IMG/VR virus record: IMGVR_UViG_3300007540_000069
Coordinates: 1 to 29,407 of that record
Reading direction: 5' to 3' (one strand)
DNA length: 29,407 bases
Source: a virus
Under the pieces are notes generated by a model. It did no database searches. It was not told where the DNA came from and saw only the letters and a program-made list of their open reading frames with translations. Position numbers and translations under genes: made by a program. Of the stretch, positions 15,132-21,632 are shown piece by piece; positions within the stretch are counted from its first letter, which is position 1, and each line of letters starts with the position of its first letter.

Positions 15132-15351
15132 CGATGATGACTTTCGGATTATCAGCGAAATGTTACGACTGAAGGCCGAGTATGAACATCTCACCAATGG
15201 GAAGCCACTTAATGATGCGGCTCGCCTCAGGTGGATTAAGAACCGAGACTGTGGTGTCGATAAATCACACAAAAACCACAGACGGCTATTGACAGTCATG
15301 ACCGAGTACTGTACATATTTGAAACAGTTTGGAATTAACAGCAAGAGGTAA
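15118..15351 (+). CDS. Hypothetical protein, 77 aa
   Basis: The start at 15118 (MKTNDDDDFRIISEM) is the last ATG compatible with a short overlap. The protein is charged and helical (LRLKAEYEHLTNGKPLNDAA; RLRWIKNRDCGVDKSHKNHRR), possibly nucleic-acid binding given its basic middle. No family is recognised. Confidence 0.65.
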   Translation: MKTNDDDDFRIISEMLRLKAEYEHLTNGKPLNDAARLRWIKNRDCGVDKSHKNHRRLLTVMTEYCTYLKQFGINSKR

Positions 15352-15353
15352 TT

Positions 15354-15500
15354 ATGGCAAAGGCAGTCGGAGGCAACTCCAAAACTAAGCCCACTATCAA
15401 GAAGAAGACTTCTATTGGTGGGTCATTCCGATCTCGGGATATTTCCAAGGGCGCACAGACCAAGCGTCGATTCACTCGCGGCCAAGGTCGCCCTCAATAA
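15354..15500 (+). CDS. Small, very basic Gly/Ser/Lys-rich protein, 48 aa
   Basis: ATG 15354 follows AGAGGT and sits 2 bases after the previous stop. The sequence (MAKAVGGNSKTKPTIKKKTS... RRFTRGQGRPQ) is disordered and strongly cationic, like a ribosomal-protein tail. It is a candidate nucleic-acid-binding peptide. The spacing and ribosome-binding site support expression. Confidence 0.6.
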   Translation: MAKAVGGNSKTKPTIKKKTSIGGSFRSRDISKGAQTKRRFTRGQGRPQ

Positions 15501-15515
15501 CCGAAAGGGTTTGTT

Positions 15516-15944
15516 ATGACTAAAGAAGAGTACAGTGCAATGAGTGCCGAAGAGAAGGTGAATTTTCTTGAAGGTCACATTATCGGCATGGAAGAAATGA
15601 TGATCATGTCATCAAAGCTTTCGTCTCGGGTTGCTAATCGTCAGTTCCGTGCAGGGTTTGAAGCAGCGAATTCACCGGGCGTCAAGGACATGGATGTTGA
15701 CAGTGACGAGTTCGACCGCATGGTTGAAACCAACACTGTCATGGCCCTCATGACCGAAACAATGGAAATTGTTCAGGCTCGTATGGCTGGTAATTCGGAA
15801 GAGGCCGATACCGCCGAAGCTACCGACAATGAAGGCGCACGAGATGTCGATGATGGCGTTAACGAGTTTACCGATTCGAAGGCTGGTTCTTCACTTCGGG
15901 ACTTTATGATGCGATCCGCTCCGGGTACGCCGACTAAGCAGTGA
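15516..15944 (+). CDS. Hypothetical protein, 142 aa
   Basis: It starts behind GAAAGGG. It is a helical, Met-rich acidic protein (SAEEKVNFLEGHIIGMEEMM) with a disordered Ala/Glu/Asp C-terminus. No membrane segment or known motif is seen. It is followed by a strong hairpin at 15954. Confidence 0.7.
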   Translation: MTKEEYSAMSAEEKVNFLEGHIIGMEEMMIMSSKLSSRVANRQFRAGFEAANSPGVKDMDVDSDEFDRMVETNTVMALMTETMEIVQARMAGNSEEADTAEATDNEGARDVDDGVNEFTDSKAGSSLRDFMMRSAPGTPTKQ

Positions 15945-15953
15945 TAAGTAAAC

Positions 15954-15977
15954 GGGAGGGGTAATAATGCCCCTCCC
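15954..15977 (+). terminator. Strong stem-loop between genes (terminator or leader hairpin)
   Basis: GGGAGGGG (15954-15961) pairs perfectly with CCCCTCCC (15970-15977) over an 8-base loop. No U-run follows, so a classical intrinsic terminator is doubtful. The loop ends in an ATG that opens a 10-codon frame (MPLPNTLRNS) stopping at 15997-15999, exactly on the next gene's ATG, so a translation-coupled leader is an alternative. Confidence 0.5.
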
Positions 15978-15998
15978 AAACACTCTGAGGAATTCCTG

Positions 15999-16391
15999 AT
16001 GGTAACCTTTAAGGCTGAAGTGTCACGATCCACTAATCTGAAACTCCTTTTGGATGAATTGACCAATTCTCAATTGGTGGATACCGAAGATGAAGCTGTA
16101 GTTCGACACTACAGTAATGTTCTCGGATTGAATGATGCACTCTATGGCTCACTGAAGTCTGCCCTTGATGGGAATTATAGTGAAGCACTGTCTATCATCG
16201 ATCTGACATATAACAATGTTAGTTGGGTGATCTCTGGTGGTTCCGATATGATTCCGGTATCAGTAACACTCATTCATGAGGATATTACCATCACCAAAGA
16301 CGATAGCACACATCGATACACAATGTCATATTTAATTCTGGCGTGTCTGGTCGAACTTATCCTTGCTATCAATGCGAAGAAAGGCAGTTAA
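15999..16391 (+). CDS. Hypothetical protein, 130 aa
   Basis: It starts behind GAGGAA (15986-15991). The N-terminal half is helical and includes HYSNVLGLNDALYGSL, which resembles EFINLLEWTNAVYGDL in the gene at 16467. The C-terminal third is hydrophobic (YLILACLVELILAIN), perhaps a membrane or buried helix. Function unknown. Confidence 0.65.
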   Translation: MVTFKAEVSRSTNLKLLLDELTNSQLVDTEDEAVVRHYSNVLGLNDALYGSLKSALDGNYSEALSIIDLTYNNVSWVISGGSDMIPVSVTLIHEDITITKDDSTHRYTMSYLILACLVELILAINAKKGS

Positions 16392-16395
16392 TACC

Positions 16396-16470
16396 ATGGC
16401 AGCTTTAATCATTCTTGGATTATTTGTAATCGGTGCAGGAATTTTCTGCCTTTTAGCATATATACTATGA
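16396..16470 (+). CDS. 24-residue single-span membrane microprotein
   Basis: ATG 16396 opens a 24-codon frame, MAALIILGLFVIGAGIFCLL then AYIL, which is almost entirely one membrane helix. It starts 5 bases after the previous stop and its TGA overlaps the next ATG (ATGA), as for real genes here. The ribosome-binding site is weak. It may be only a coupling frame, but composition and phase favour a real peptide. Confidence 0.5.
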   Translation: MAALIILGLFVIGAGIFCLLAYIL

Positions 16471-16808
16471 GCAAATCAACTATAACCGAAGCCACGGCTA
16501 TGCTGGAAATGAGTCCAGATGATTTTGGTGCGGGCAATGTAAACAGTGCCAGAGCAGCAAGAGAAGAAGAAGATGTGTGGACTGTCGGTGGGGCTGGTAC
16601 TCGTTCTAGGGAGGATGCTCGTAAGCATATTACTAAAAAGCTTGCCAATCTTGAGAGCGTGGCTCTCGATCCAGAGAAAGACAATTCCTATATTAGCGAA
16701 TTCATCAATCTTCTTGAATGGACGAACGCGGTCTACGGCGATCTCCCTGAATTCAAATATCTAGAAACCACGATGACTCGTATCACTAAATCGCATGGGC
16801 ACAAGTAA
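16467..16808 (+). CDS. Hypothetical protein, 113 aa
   Basis: It is coupled by ATGA to the membrane microprotein upstream and by TAATG to the methyltransferase downstream. The N-terminal half is Ala/Gly/Glu-rich and probably flexible; the C-terminal half is helical and weakly similar to the 15999 product (NALYG/NAVYG segment). No function is recognised. Confidence 0.65.
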   Translation: MSKSTITEATAMLEMSPDDFGAGNVNSARAAREEEDVWTVGGAGTRSREDARKHITKKLANLESVALDPEKDNSYISEFINLLEWTNAVYGDLPEFKYLETTMTRITKSHGHK

Positions 16809-17347
16809 TGCTTCATAGACGGTATGTGATAGAGCGATTGATCAAGAAGCACGGGTATAAATCCGGAGTTGAACTTGGTGTGTGGAAGGGTGATACTTTC
16901 AAACATATTTGCAGGCAATGTCCCGACATCGCTTACGTTGGGATCGATCTCTATGCACCTCAAGAGGGCACCGAGGAGACTTATACTGAAGGTGAGAATG
17001 GCCACAAGTGGGATCATGCTGCATATGCCAAGGACATCGTGAATTTTCTTGGGGACTTGGAGCAGCATAGTCATAGATTGCTCATCGAAGATACTGTTGC
17101 CGCCTCGTGGCGTTTTGTTGATGGCTCTATAGACTTCGTATTTGTTGACGCCGATCATTCATATGAGGGTGTGAAGAGAGACATTGAGGCATACTTGCCA
17201 AAGATTAAAAATGGTGGTATGATGATCTTTCATGACTGGGGTGATCCGAGATTTCCGGGTGTCCAACAAGCAATTTTAGAATTTTTTGATATTGGAATGG
17301 TAACCGAATATGACGACCACATTGCTACAGTCCGAATTCGAAGATGA
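16808..17347 (+). CDS. Class I SAM-dependent methyltransferase
   Basis: In the 179 residues, motif I is GVELGVWKGDTF (20-31) with the Gly-rich turn, an acidic strand end follows at YVGIDL (43-48), and FVFVDADHSYEGV (110-122) then GGMMIFHDWGD carry the D-A-D-H...HDW signature of the Methyltransf_24-type enzymes, which are usually linked to sugar or small-molecule methylation. It overlaps the GT8-like gene by 38 bases, which supports a joint role in making a modified glycan. Confidence 0.85.
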   Translation: MLHRRYVIERLIKKHGYKSGVELGVWKGDTFKHICRQCPDIAYVGIDLYAPQEGTEETYTEGENGHKWDHAAYAKDIVNFLGDLEQHSHRLLIEDTVAASWRFVDGSIDFVFVDADHSYEGVKRDIEAYLPKIKNGGMMIFHDWGDPRFPGVQQAILEFFDIGMVTEYDDHIATVRIRR

Positions 17348-18086
17348 TTTCACTTACCTTCTAGGTAGTGATAATAATCAGGTCGATTATATGCTGGCGG
17401 TAATTCGTCAACTGATGTATCATGAGCAACGGGCATATAAAGGCGAGGTTCTCAGCAATTTCCATATCGCAGACTTTGGTATGTCCGAAGATAATATTGA
17501 AATCGTCAAGGAGTTCGTTCTGAGATATAGTGGCAAACCAGCTACTATTATTCCGATCCCTGATGATGGTAAGCAGAAAGGCCCGGCATGGCTGAAGAAG
17601 CCAACCGCTCTCCTCAATTGCACAAGTGATCGAGTCTTGTGGGTTGATAATGATGTTGAGGTTCGGGCTAATATGCGTGCTTCAGTTCAAAGATATACCG
17701 ATAATTTGGAAAAATATCATATTGGACACTGCATTGCCGTTACTAACGATTGGTATACCGGTGGTATCAATTCAGGAGTGATAGTTAAATATGGTCGCCC
17801 TATAGTTCTTGCCGAATGGGAAGCCGCACCGCGTCATCATCCTAAACAAAGAGGTGATCAAGAATATTTGGATTGCTTGATGAGAGGTAATGAAAAATAC
17901 TTGAAAGGCATCCAATTTTTGGACTATTCTTGGAATTACCAACGACTAATGATAGTAGCGGGATATGAATACGATGAACCTAAAATACTTCATTGGACCG
18001 GACCAGCCGGAAAGCGACACATCAAACGAAGAATCTTCCCTGTCCTTGAGCAAAGCTGGCCCCTCAAAGATTCAGTCCCCTTCTAA
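17310..18086 (+). CDS. GT8-like glycosyltransferase (GT-A fold)
   Basis: The 258-residue protein has the metal-binding DxD as VDNDVEV (D113/D115), then a GGINSGV loop (151-157), RGDQEYLD (181-188) and ILHWTGP (226-232). This is the order found in GT8-like transferases (DxD, NSGV, DQ, HWTG). It would move a nucleotide-activated sugar to an unknown acceptor. Start 17310 overlaps the methyltransferase by 38 bases, and its last 40 codons overlap the next gene in another frame. Confidence 0.8.
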   Translation: MTTTLLQSEFEDDFTYLLGSDNNQVDYMLAVIRQLMYHEQRAYKGEVLSNFHIADFGMSEDNIEIVKEFVLRYSGKPATIIPIPDDGKQKGPAWLKKPTALLNCTSDRVLWVDNDVEVRANMRASVQRYTDNLEKYHIGHCIAVTNDWYTGGINSGVIVKYGRPIVLAEWEAAPRHHPKQRGDQEYLDCLMRGNEKYLKGIQFLDYSWNYQRLMIVAGYEYDEPKILHWTGPAGKRHIKRRIFPVLEQSWPLKDSVPF

Positions 18087-18762
18087 AAAGATCGCCATTG
18101 TTGGCAACGGTCCAAGTAGGGCTAATTTTATTGCCATACAGGACGAATTTGAATGGGATGATGTCATAGGCATCAATGTGTATGATGAGGCTCTGGTGGG
18201 CGTACAGACGGTTGTGTGTGCAGACTCGCTAGCAGTAATGATGTACCGAAACTATCCACTTAGAAATCGATTGGATGATATTCGATTTGTAATGTCGAGA
18301 CGCGCCCATAATGGATGCTCGACATTCAAGAACAGACCGGCCTCTCCCGATACGTTCAAAGATTTTCTGGATGCCAGTGATCTATTGGAAGCTGTTGTCG
18401 AATGTCCTGAAGAGTTTGCGCTCGACGACAAGCAACGATATCTCTCAAGTGGACATCTGGCATATCTGTATGCAAGTGATAAATATCCTGATAGTGAAAT
18501 TCACATGTTTGGATTTGACAGTGTGTTTACCGGAGACTCTTCCGCTACATATTCCAATCGAGACATCAAGAATTACGACGATCCAAACATAACCAGATCA
18601 GAAGTTTCTGAGAAGACAGACTTCACTAAGGTCTGGGAAGAGTATTGGATCATCTGTCTTAGTGACAGGTTCAACACGTTTAAGAGTGTGACATTCTACG
18701 GAATTGATGGAGATAGACGTCCAGAATTCAATTCCCCCAACATGAAGGTAGCTTACATATGA
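17965..18762 (+). CDS. Sialyltransferase-like (GT29/GT42-type) or MptE-like protein
   Basis: In the 265 residues, IAIVGNGPS (43-51) resembles the CMP-binding G-N-G-P-S loop of GT42/GT29 enzymes, and RYLSSGHLAYLYA followed by IHMFGFDSVF (158-188) resembles their second motif (S/T-S/T-G...A...I-x-x-x-G-x-D). MptE/DUF115-like proteins share the first motif and are the main alternative. The first 40 residues are Ser/Pro-rich and lie entirely in the 122-base overlap with the GT8-like gene. A non-ATG start near 18040-18050 (for example TTG) would avoid much of that overlap. Confidence 0.6.
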   Translation: MNTMNLKYFIGPDQPESDTSNEESSLSLSKAGPSKIQSPSKKIAIVGNGPSRANFIAIQDEFEWDDVIGINVYDEALVGVQTVVCADSLAVMMYRNYPLRNRLDDIRFVMSRRAHNGCSTFKNRPASPDTFKDFLDASDLLEAVVECPEEFALDDKQRYLSSGHLAYLYASDKYPDSEIHMFGFDSVFTGDSSATYSNRDIKNYDDPNITRSEVSEKTDFTKVWEEYWIICLSDRFNTFKSVTFYGIDGDRRPEFNSPNMKVAYI

Positions 18763-19202
18763 GTTTGAAATATTATAAGGAAGCAGAGTTCCGGGGATAT
18801 TATCACAGGATCGAAGTGATGACACTGTTAGGTGCTGATGCGTTCAGACACTTGTGGGGTGCCCCTGTTGAAGTATCTCCGGCACCGGGTGCTATCCTTA
18901 GAAACCTAGGCCCTGACAATACGTCAGGTCACAATGAAGATCGCTGAGGGAAGTCCCTTGCTCTTGATCTCATGCCTCACGGTATGGATACGGCAGAAGA
19001 TCGACAACGAGCCGTTGAAATCGCCACAACAGTTGGCTTCATTGGAATTGGGGTGTATCCTGATTGGAAGCCCCGCCCCGGACTTCATTTGGATATGAAG
19101 CGTCGGGAAGGTCGAGGTTTCGGCAATCCCGGCACTTGGTCAGCATTTCGGAATCCCGAAACTGGCGAACAAGAATATTTTGATCTAGCAAAGGCATTAT
19201 GA
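18759..19202 (+). CDS. M15-type D-Ala peptidase/endolysin-like gene interrupted by in-frame UGA
   Basis: Two open segments in the same frame (18759-18944 and 18948-19202) are separated by one TGA (18945-18947). Read through, they give 147 residues with a continuous M15A-like protein: GAPVEVSPAPGAILRNLG, SGHNEDR (first zinc His), then GKSLALDLMPHGM (zinc Asp), VGFIGIGVYPDWKPRPGLHLDM (second zinc His). In family members I remember, R-W-G occupies the spot of R-stop-G, so the TGA probably replaces TGG. The ATG at 18972 lacks a ribosome-binding site and the first His, so the 3' part is not a sensible independent gene. It is either a nonsense allele, a sequencing error or readthrough. Its start overlaps the previous stop (ATGA). 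Confidence 0.7.
18945..18958 (+). other. In-frame UGA at a probable Trp codon, with adjacent hairpin
   Basis: CGC TGA GGG inside the M15-type gene. Bases 18947-18958 (AGGG, AAGT, CCCT) can fold into a 4-bp stem with a tetraloop at the stop. UGA is a true terminator elsewhere in this window (nrdB, rnh and many ATGA junctions), so general recoding is excluded. Confidence 0.7.
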
Positions 19203-19203
19203 T

Positions 19204-19326
19204 ATGAATCAACCACCAGTAACATACAAGCAGCTTCTTAAATTAACCACAACATATTATACATATAGAACGCCAGCGCTTTTCTTCGAACTAAATAAAG
19301 CACACGCCATTTGTAATGGCTATTGA
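19204..19326 (+). CDS. Small hypothetical protein, 40 aa
   Basis: ATG 19204 sits one base after the peptidase stop. The short frame (MNQPPVTYKQLLKLTTTYYT... FFELNKAHAICNGY) ends on the TTGACA of the following promoter. There is no ribosome-binding site of its own, so it depends on coupling. Coding status is uncertain. Confidence 0.4.
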   Translation: MNQPPVTYKQLLKLTTTYYTYRTPALFFELNKAHAICNGY

Positions 19327-19351
19327 CACAAGTGCGCCTGCCGGTTATCAT
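19323..19351 (+). promoter_or_regulatory. Sigma70-like promoter
   Basis: TTGACA (19323-19328), 17-base spacer, TATCAT (19346-19351). RNA would start about 19358, giving a roughly 23-base leader with GGAGG before the 19381 gene. Confidence 0.75.
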
Positions 19352-19366
19352 GTAGTCAATGATAAC
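19344..19366. promoter_or_regulatory. Operator-like inverted repeat over the -10 and start site
   Basis: GTTATCAT (19344-19351) and ATGATAAC (19359-19366) are perfect 8-base arms 7 bases apart. The left arm contains the -10 hexamer. It may be a repressor site or a 5' RNA hairpin. Confidence 0.45.
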
Positions 19367-19380
19367 ACTTGGAGGCTATT

Positions 19381-19551
19381 ATGGTTGAAGAAGTCATCGT
19401 ATTTGACATGACCGAACAGGAAATTTCTTCGGCCCGTTCCCTTGGTCTGATCGTCAAGACTAATATTGGCGAAGATGGTGCTGTGTCACTATCCGGACTT
19501 CAGTGGACCGTAGAAGCATTCCTTCTCGACAATAACCTCAAGGGTAATTAA
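19381..19551 (+). CDS. Hypothetical protein, 56 aa
   Basis: ATG 19381 lies 7 bases after GGAGG, directly behind the 19323 promoter. The protein is acidic (MVEEVIVFDMTEQEISSARS; WTVEAFLLDNNLKGN) and may be a small early protein. No family is recognised. Confidence 0.7.
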   Translation: MVEEVIVFDMTEQEISSARSLGLIVKTNIGEDGAVSLSGLQWTVEAFLLDNNLKGN

Positions 19552-19552
19552 T

Positions 19553-19834
19553 ATGCGTGAAGATGAGTATATCGTTGATTCGGACTGGGATAATCTCGAT
19601 GGTGTTGACGGTACAGAATTCTGTATCAATACTGATGGGACTGTCATACTAGACACCACATTAACCGGCCCACATTCAATGGTCTTCACGGGAACAGATG
19701 GTGAGATGTTAATATCTATCGATCTCAACACTCGTCACATCACCTTCAATGAAGAATTCGTTTCAGACATGGACGATCTAGCTCTCAAATTCGTTGAGGC
19801 TGTTGATCGACTCCAAGAAAATATGAGGTACTAA
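19553..19834 (+). CDS. Hypothetical acidic protein, 93 aa
   Basis: It starts one base after the preceding stop. The chain is very acidic and strand-rich (EFCINTDGTVILDTTLTGPH; GEMLISIDLNTRHITFNEEF), ending in a helix. It has the size and charge of a small host-interaction protein, but nothing specific is recognised. Confidence 0.7.
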   Translation: MREDEYIVDSDWDNLDGVDGTEFCINTDGTVILDTTLTGPHSMVFTGTDGEMLISIDLNTRHITFNEEFVSDMDDLALKFVEAVDRLQENMRY

Positions 19835-19836
19835 CT

Positions 19837-20055
19837 ATGATTTGGATTATCGGATATATTGTTATTGGATTGATTGTTGGAAGTTTGGTGGGCATATCCC
19901 TTCGAAATGTTTCGAGACTGGGTTCTGATGTTATCATGGTGAGCATTATTCAATTTGCTGCTATGGTATTCTGGCCAATTGTTGCCATTGGATACCTTAT
20001 GTGGAAATCGACCGATCTAGCACAATTTCTATTGAAGTCGCTATTGACACGGTAA
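19837..20055 (+). CDS. Small membrane protein, 72 aa
   Basis: It has two membrane segments (about residues 2-21 and 33-55) and a basic C-terminus, and lies just upstream of the endolysin promoter. Holin function is conceivable from size, topology and position next to the SleB-like enzyme, but the sequence does not prove it. The 3' end overlaps the TTGACA of the next promoter. Confidence 0.65.
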   Translation: MIWIIGYIVIGLIVGSLVGISLRNVSRLGSDVIMVSIIQFAAMVFWPIVAIGYLMWKSTDLAQFLLKSLLTR

Positions 20056-20072
20056 TGCTCGACTGATATACA
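20044..20072 (+). promoter_or_regulatory. Sigma70-like promoter before the endolysin gene
   Basis: TTGACA (20044-20049), 17-base spacer, TATACA (20067-20072). It precedes TTGGAGG and ATG 20099. The -35 is perfect and the -10 matches 5 of 6. Confidence 0.75.
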
Positions 20073-20098
20073 CCTGCCAACAATTGGAGGTTCGTATT

Positions 20099-20692
20099 AT
20101 GAATAGCGAAGCAAAAATATCTATCATCATTGCGGTCGGAGGACTTGTTGCATTGTTTCTTGCTGGGATTTTAGTATCCTTCCAAGGTCCGAACGATGTA
20201 CAACAAGCCCTTCGACCGAATGTCGTTATGACACAGGCCGTACCTATCTCGCCATTCAGCCCCATAATGGTGGCTACAATCGACGTAGAGGCACCGCCAG
20301 CGGTCGCCATTGATCGAAACCGGCCAGACATCATGTGCATGGCTCTAAACATATATCACGAGGCCAGAGGCTCATCTCTTGAAGATAGGATTGCTACTGG
20401 TCTTGTGGTATTGAACCGGATGGAATCTGAGAACTTTCCGGATACCGTATGTGATGTTGTGTGGGAACGCTCACAATTTTCATGGACAAACGATGGTCGA
20501 TCTGATATACCTCATAATCTAGAAGCATACGAAGCAGCATTGCTTCTTGCCAGTTTTATTATATCAGGAGCATATCCGGACTTTACATATGGGGCGACTC
20601 ACTACCATACTGCGGAAATTCGACCGTATTGGAGTGATGGAAGTCTCGCCAAGGTTCGTATCGGCGCTCATGTTTACATGGAGACTAATTGA
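20099..20692 (+). CDS. SleB/CwlJ-type cell-wall hydrolase (endolysin) with N-terminal membrane segment
   Basis: ATG 20099 follows GGAGG. In the 197 residues, 7-28 are a Gly/Ala-containing hydrophobic segment (signal anchor, possibly a releasable SAR type), a Pro-rich linker follows, and the Hydrolase_2 domain begins at about 76: MALNIYHEARG with catalytic-type Glu88, IATGLVVLNR, VCDVVWERSQFSW, and TYGATHYHT (163-171). The family cleaves peptidoglycan as lytic transglycosylase-like enzymes. The membrane segment would allow Sec export without a classic holin. This is the best candidate for the main endolysin. Confidence 0.85.
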   Translation: MNSEAKISIIIAVGGLVALFLAGILVSFQGPNDVQQALRPNVVMTQAVPISPFSPIMVATIDVEAPPAVAIDRNRPDIMCMALNIYHEARGSSLEDRIATGLVVLNRMESENFPDTVCDVVWERSQFSWTNDGRSDIPHNLEAYEAALLLASFIISGAYPDFTYGATHYHTAEIRPYWSDGSLAKVRIGAHVYMETN

Positions 20693-20694
20693 TC

Positions 20695-21117
20695 ATGAAA
20701 AAAGTTGACCCCAAAGCGCAATCCAAAAAGGATATTAGGCTTACTAATGTAATTGCACAACTTACAGACAGTAAGACTGTGTATGAGCAAGGCAGGCTTG
20801 TTGTGGGGATCATGGATCATTATGAAAAACTTGCTGGCAATGCTATAAAATTTGGAGATGAAGAACGCAAAAACAGGATTTCGGCTCAGGTCGAAGCAGA
20901 TGCTCTTAATAGGAAGATCGAGAATTTGAAAAATATGATTAATACGCTGAATGGTCATATCAACAGATTAGTGACTGAACAGTCAAATACCGAAAGACAA
21001 TCTCAGTATTTTGATGTTGTTAGGAAATTGGGATTCACCCAAGAATATTTCGAGGCTGGGAATGTAACCCATGCCGATATTATGGATATGATTGAAGGAC
21101 AGTTCGATGAACAATAA
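20695..21117 (+). CDS. Coiled-coil protein with shared C-terminal module (member 1), 140 aa
   Basis: ATG 20695 is 2 bases after the endolysin stop. The basic N-terminus is followed by a long Asn/Lys/Glu-rich helix with coiled-coil character (about 65-105). The last roughly 35 residues (FDVVRKLGFTQEYFEAGNVT, then HADIMDMIEGQ) match the ends of the products at 21107, 21633 and 23922: V-x3-GF-x3-x3-G-x-V/I-T/S-H-x-x-L/I-hydrophobic-D. The function is unknown. Confidence 0.7.
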   Translation: MKKVDPKAQSKKDIRLTNVIAQLTDSKTVYEQGRLVVGIMDHYEKLAGNAIKFGDEERKNRISAQVEADALNRKIENLKNMINTLNGHINRLVTEQSNTERQSQYFDVVRKLGFTQEYFEAGNVTHADIMDMIEGQFDEQ

Positions 21118-21631
21118 TATTAGATTAGATGACATTAATATTGCGATTGATCATCTCCAAGTCGATATGGTTGGTGCATTAGACACTATGTCTAATTTGC
21201 GAGACGATCTCAATTATATTAGCAGTCACGCTGACGGGAATACAGCAGCCGTAAAGGCTCGTCTCCTTGACCTTGAAACTGAGATTTATATCCTCAAAGA
21301 GACTCCGAACAAACACCAAGAGCTGTATGATGACATTCAGTATATGAATGGTCGCGACAAGGAACTGTCATGCATCCTCCACGAATATGATGGCAGGTTG
21401 GCTGATCTCAAAAAGCACAATGAAGGACTTCAGGAAGCCATTGCCACTGCCGTCAAGAATGCCAATGCAGAACAAGTTGCTATGGCAGATGTTATTGCGA
21501 GGGGAGCAAAGTACGAAGCCCTCTACAATCAGGTTCTTGATGCGGTCGGATTTTCTTCTGAGGCAATCGTCAATAAGGTTATCACCCACGAGGAGCTACT
21601 TGATCTCCTGAAAGACTCGATGGATTTTTAA
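21107..21631 (+). CDS. Coiled-coil protein with shared C-terminal module (member 2), 174 aa
   Basis: ATG 21107 overlaps the end of member 1 by 11 bases. The first 135 residues are helical and acidic (IDHLQVDMVGALDTMSNLRD, then a long Lys/Glu/Ala coiled coil). The C-terminal module reads YNQVLDAVGFSSEAIVNKVI, then THEELLDLL. No known family. Confidence 0.7.
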   Translation: MNNNIRLDDINIAIDHLQVDMVGALDTMSNLRDDLNYISSHADGNTAAVKARLLDLETEIYILKETPNKHQELYDDIQYMNGRDKELSCILHEYDGRLADLKKHNEGLQEAIATAVKNANAEQVAMADVIARGAKYEALYNQVLDAVGFSSEAIVNKVITHEELLDLLKDSMDF

Positions 21632-21632
21632 T

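Noticed and set aside
18945-18947. Genome-wide recoding of UGA to Trp
   Set aside because: UGA ends nrdB, rnh and many genes with ATGA junctions; reading through nrdB's UGA would add an unrelated tail overlapping nrdA. Only this one site looks like a Trp position.
18972-19202. Independent 76-residue gene starting at ATG 18972
   Set aside because: No ribosome-binding site, and the frame continues upstream into the same peptidase domain; it is the 3' part of the UGA-interrupted gene.
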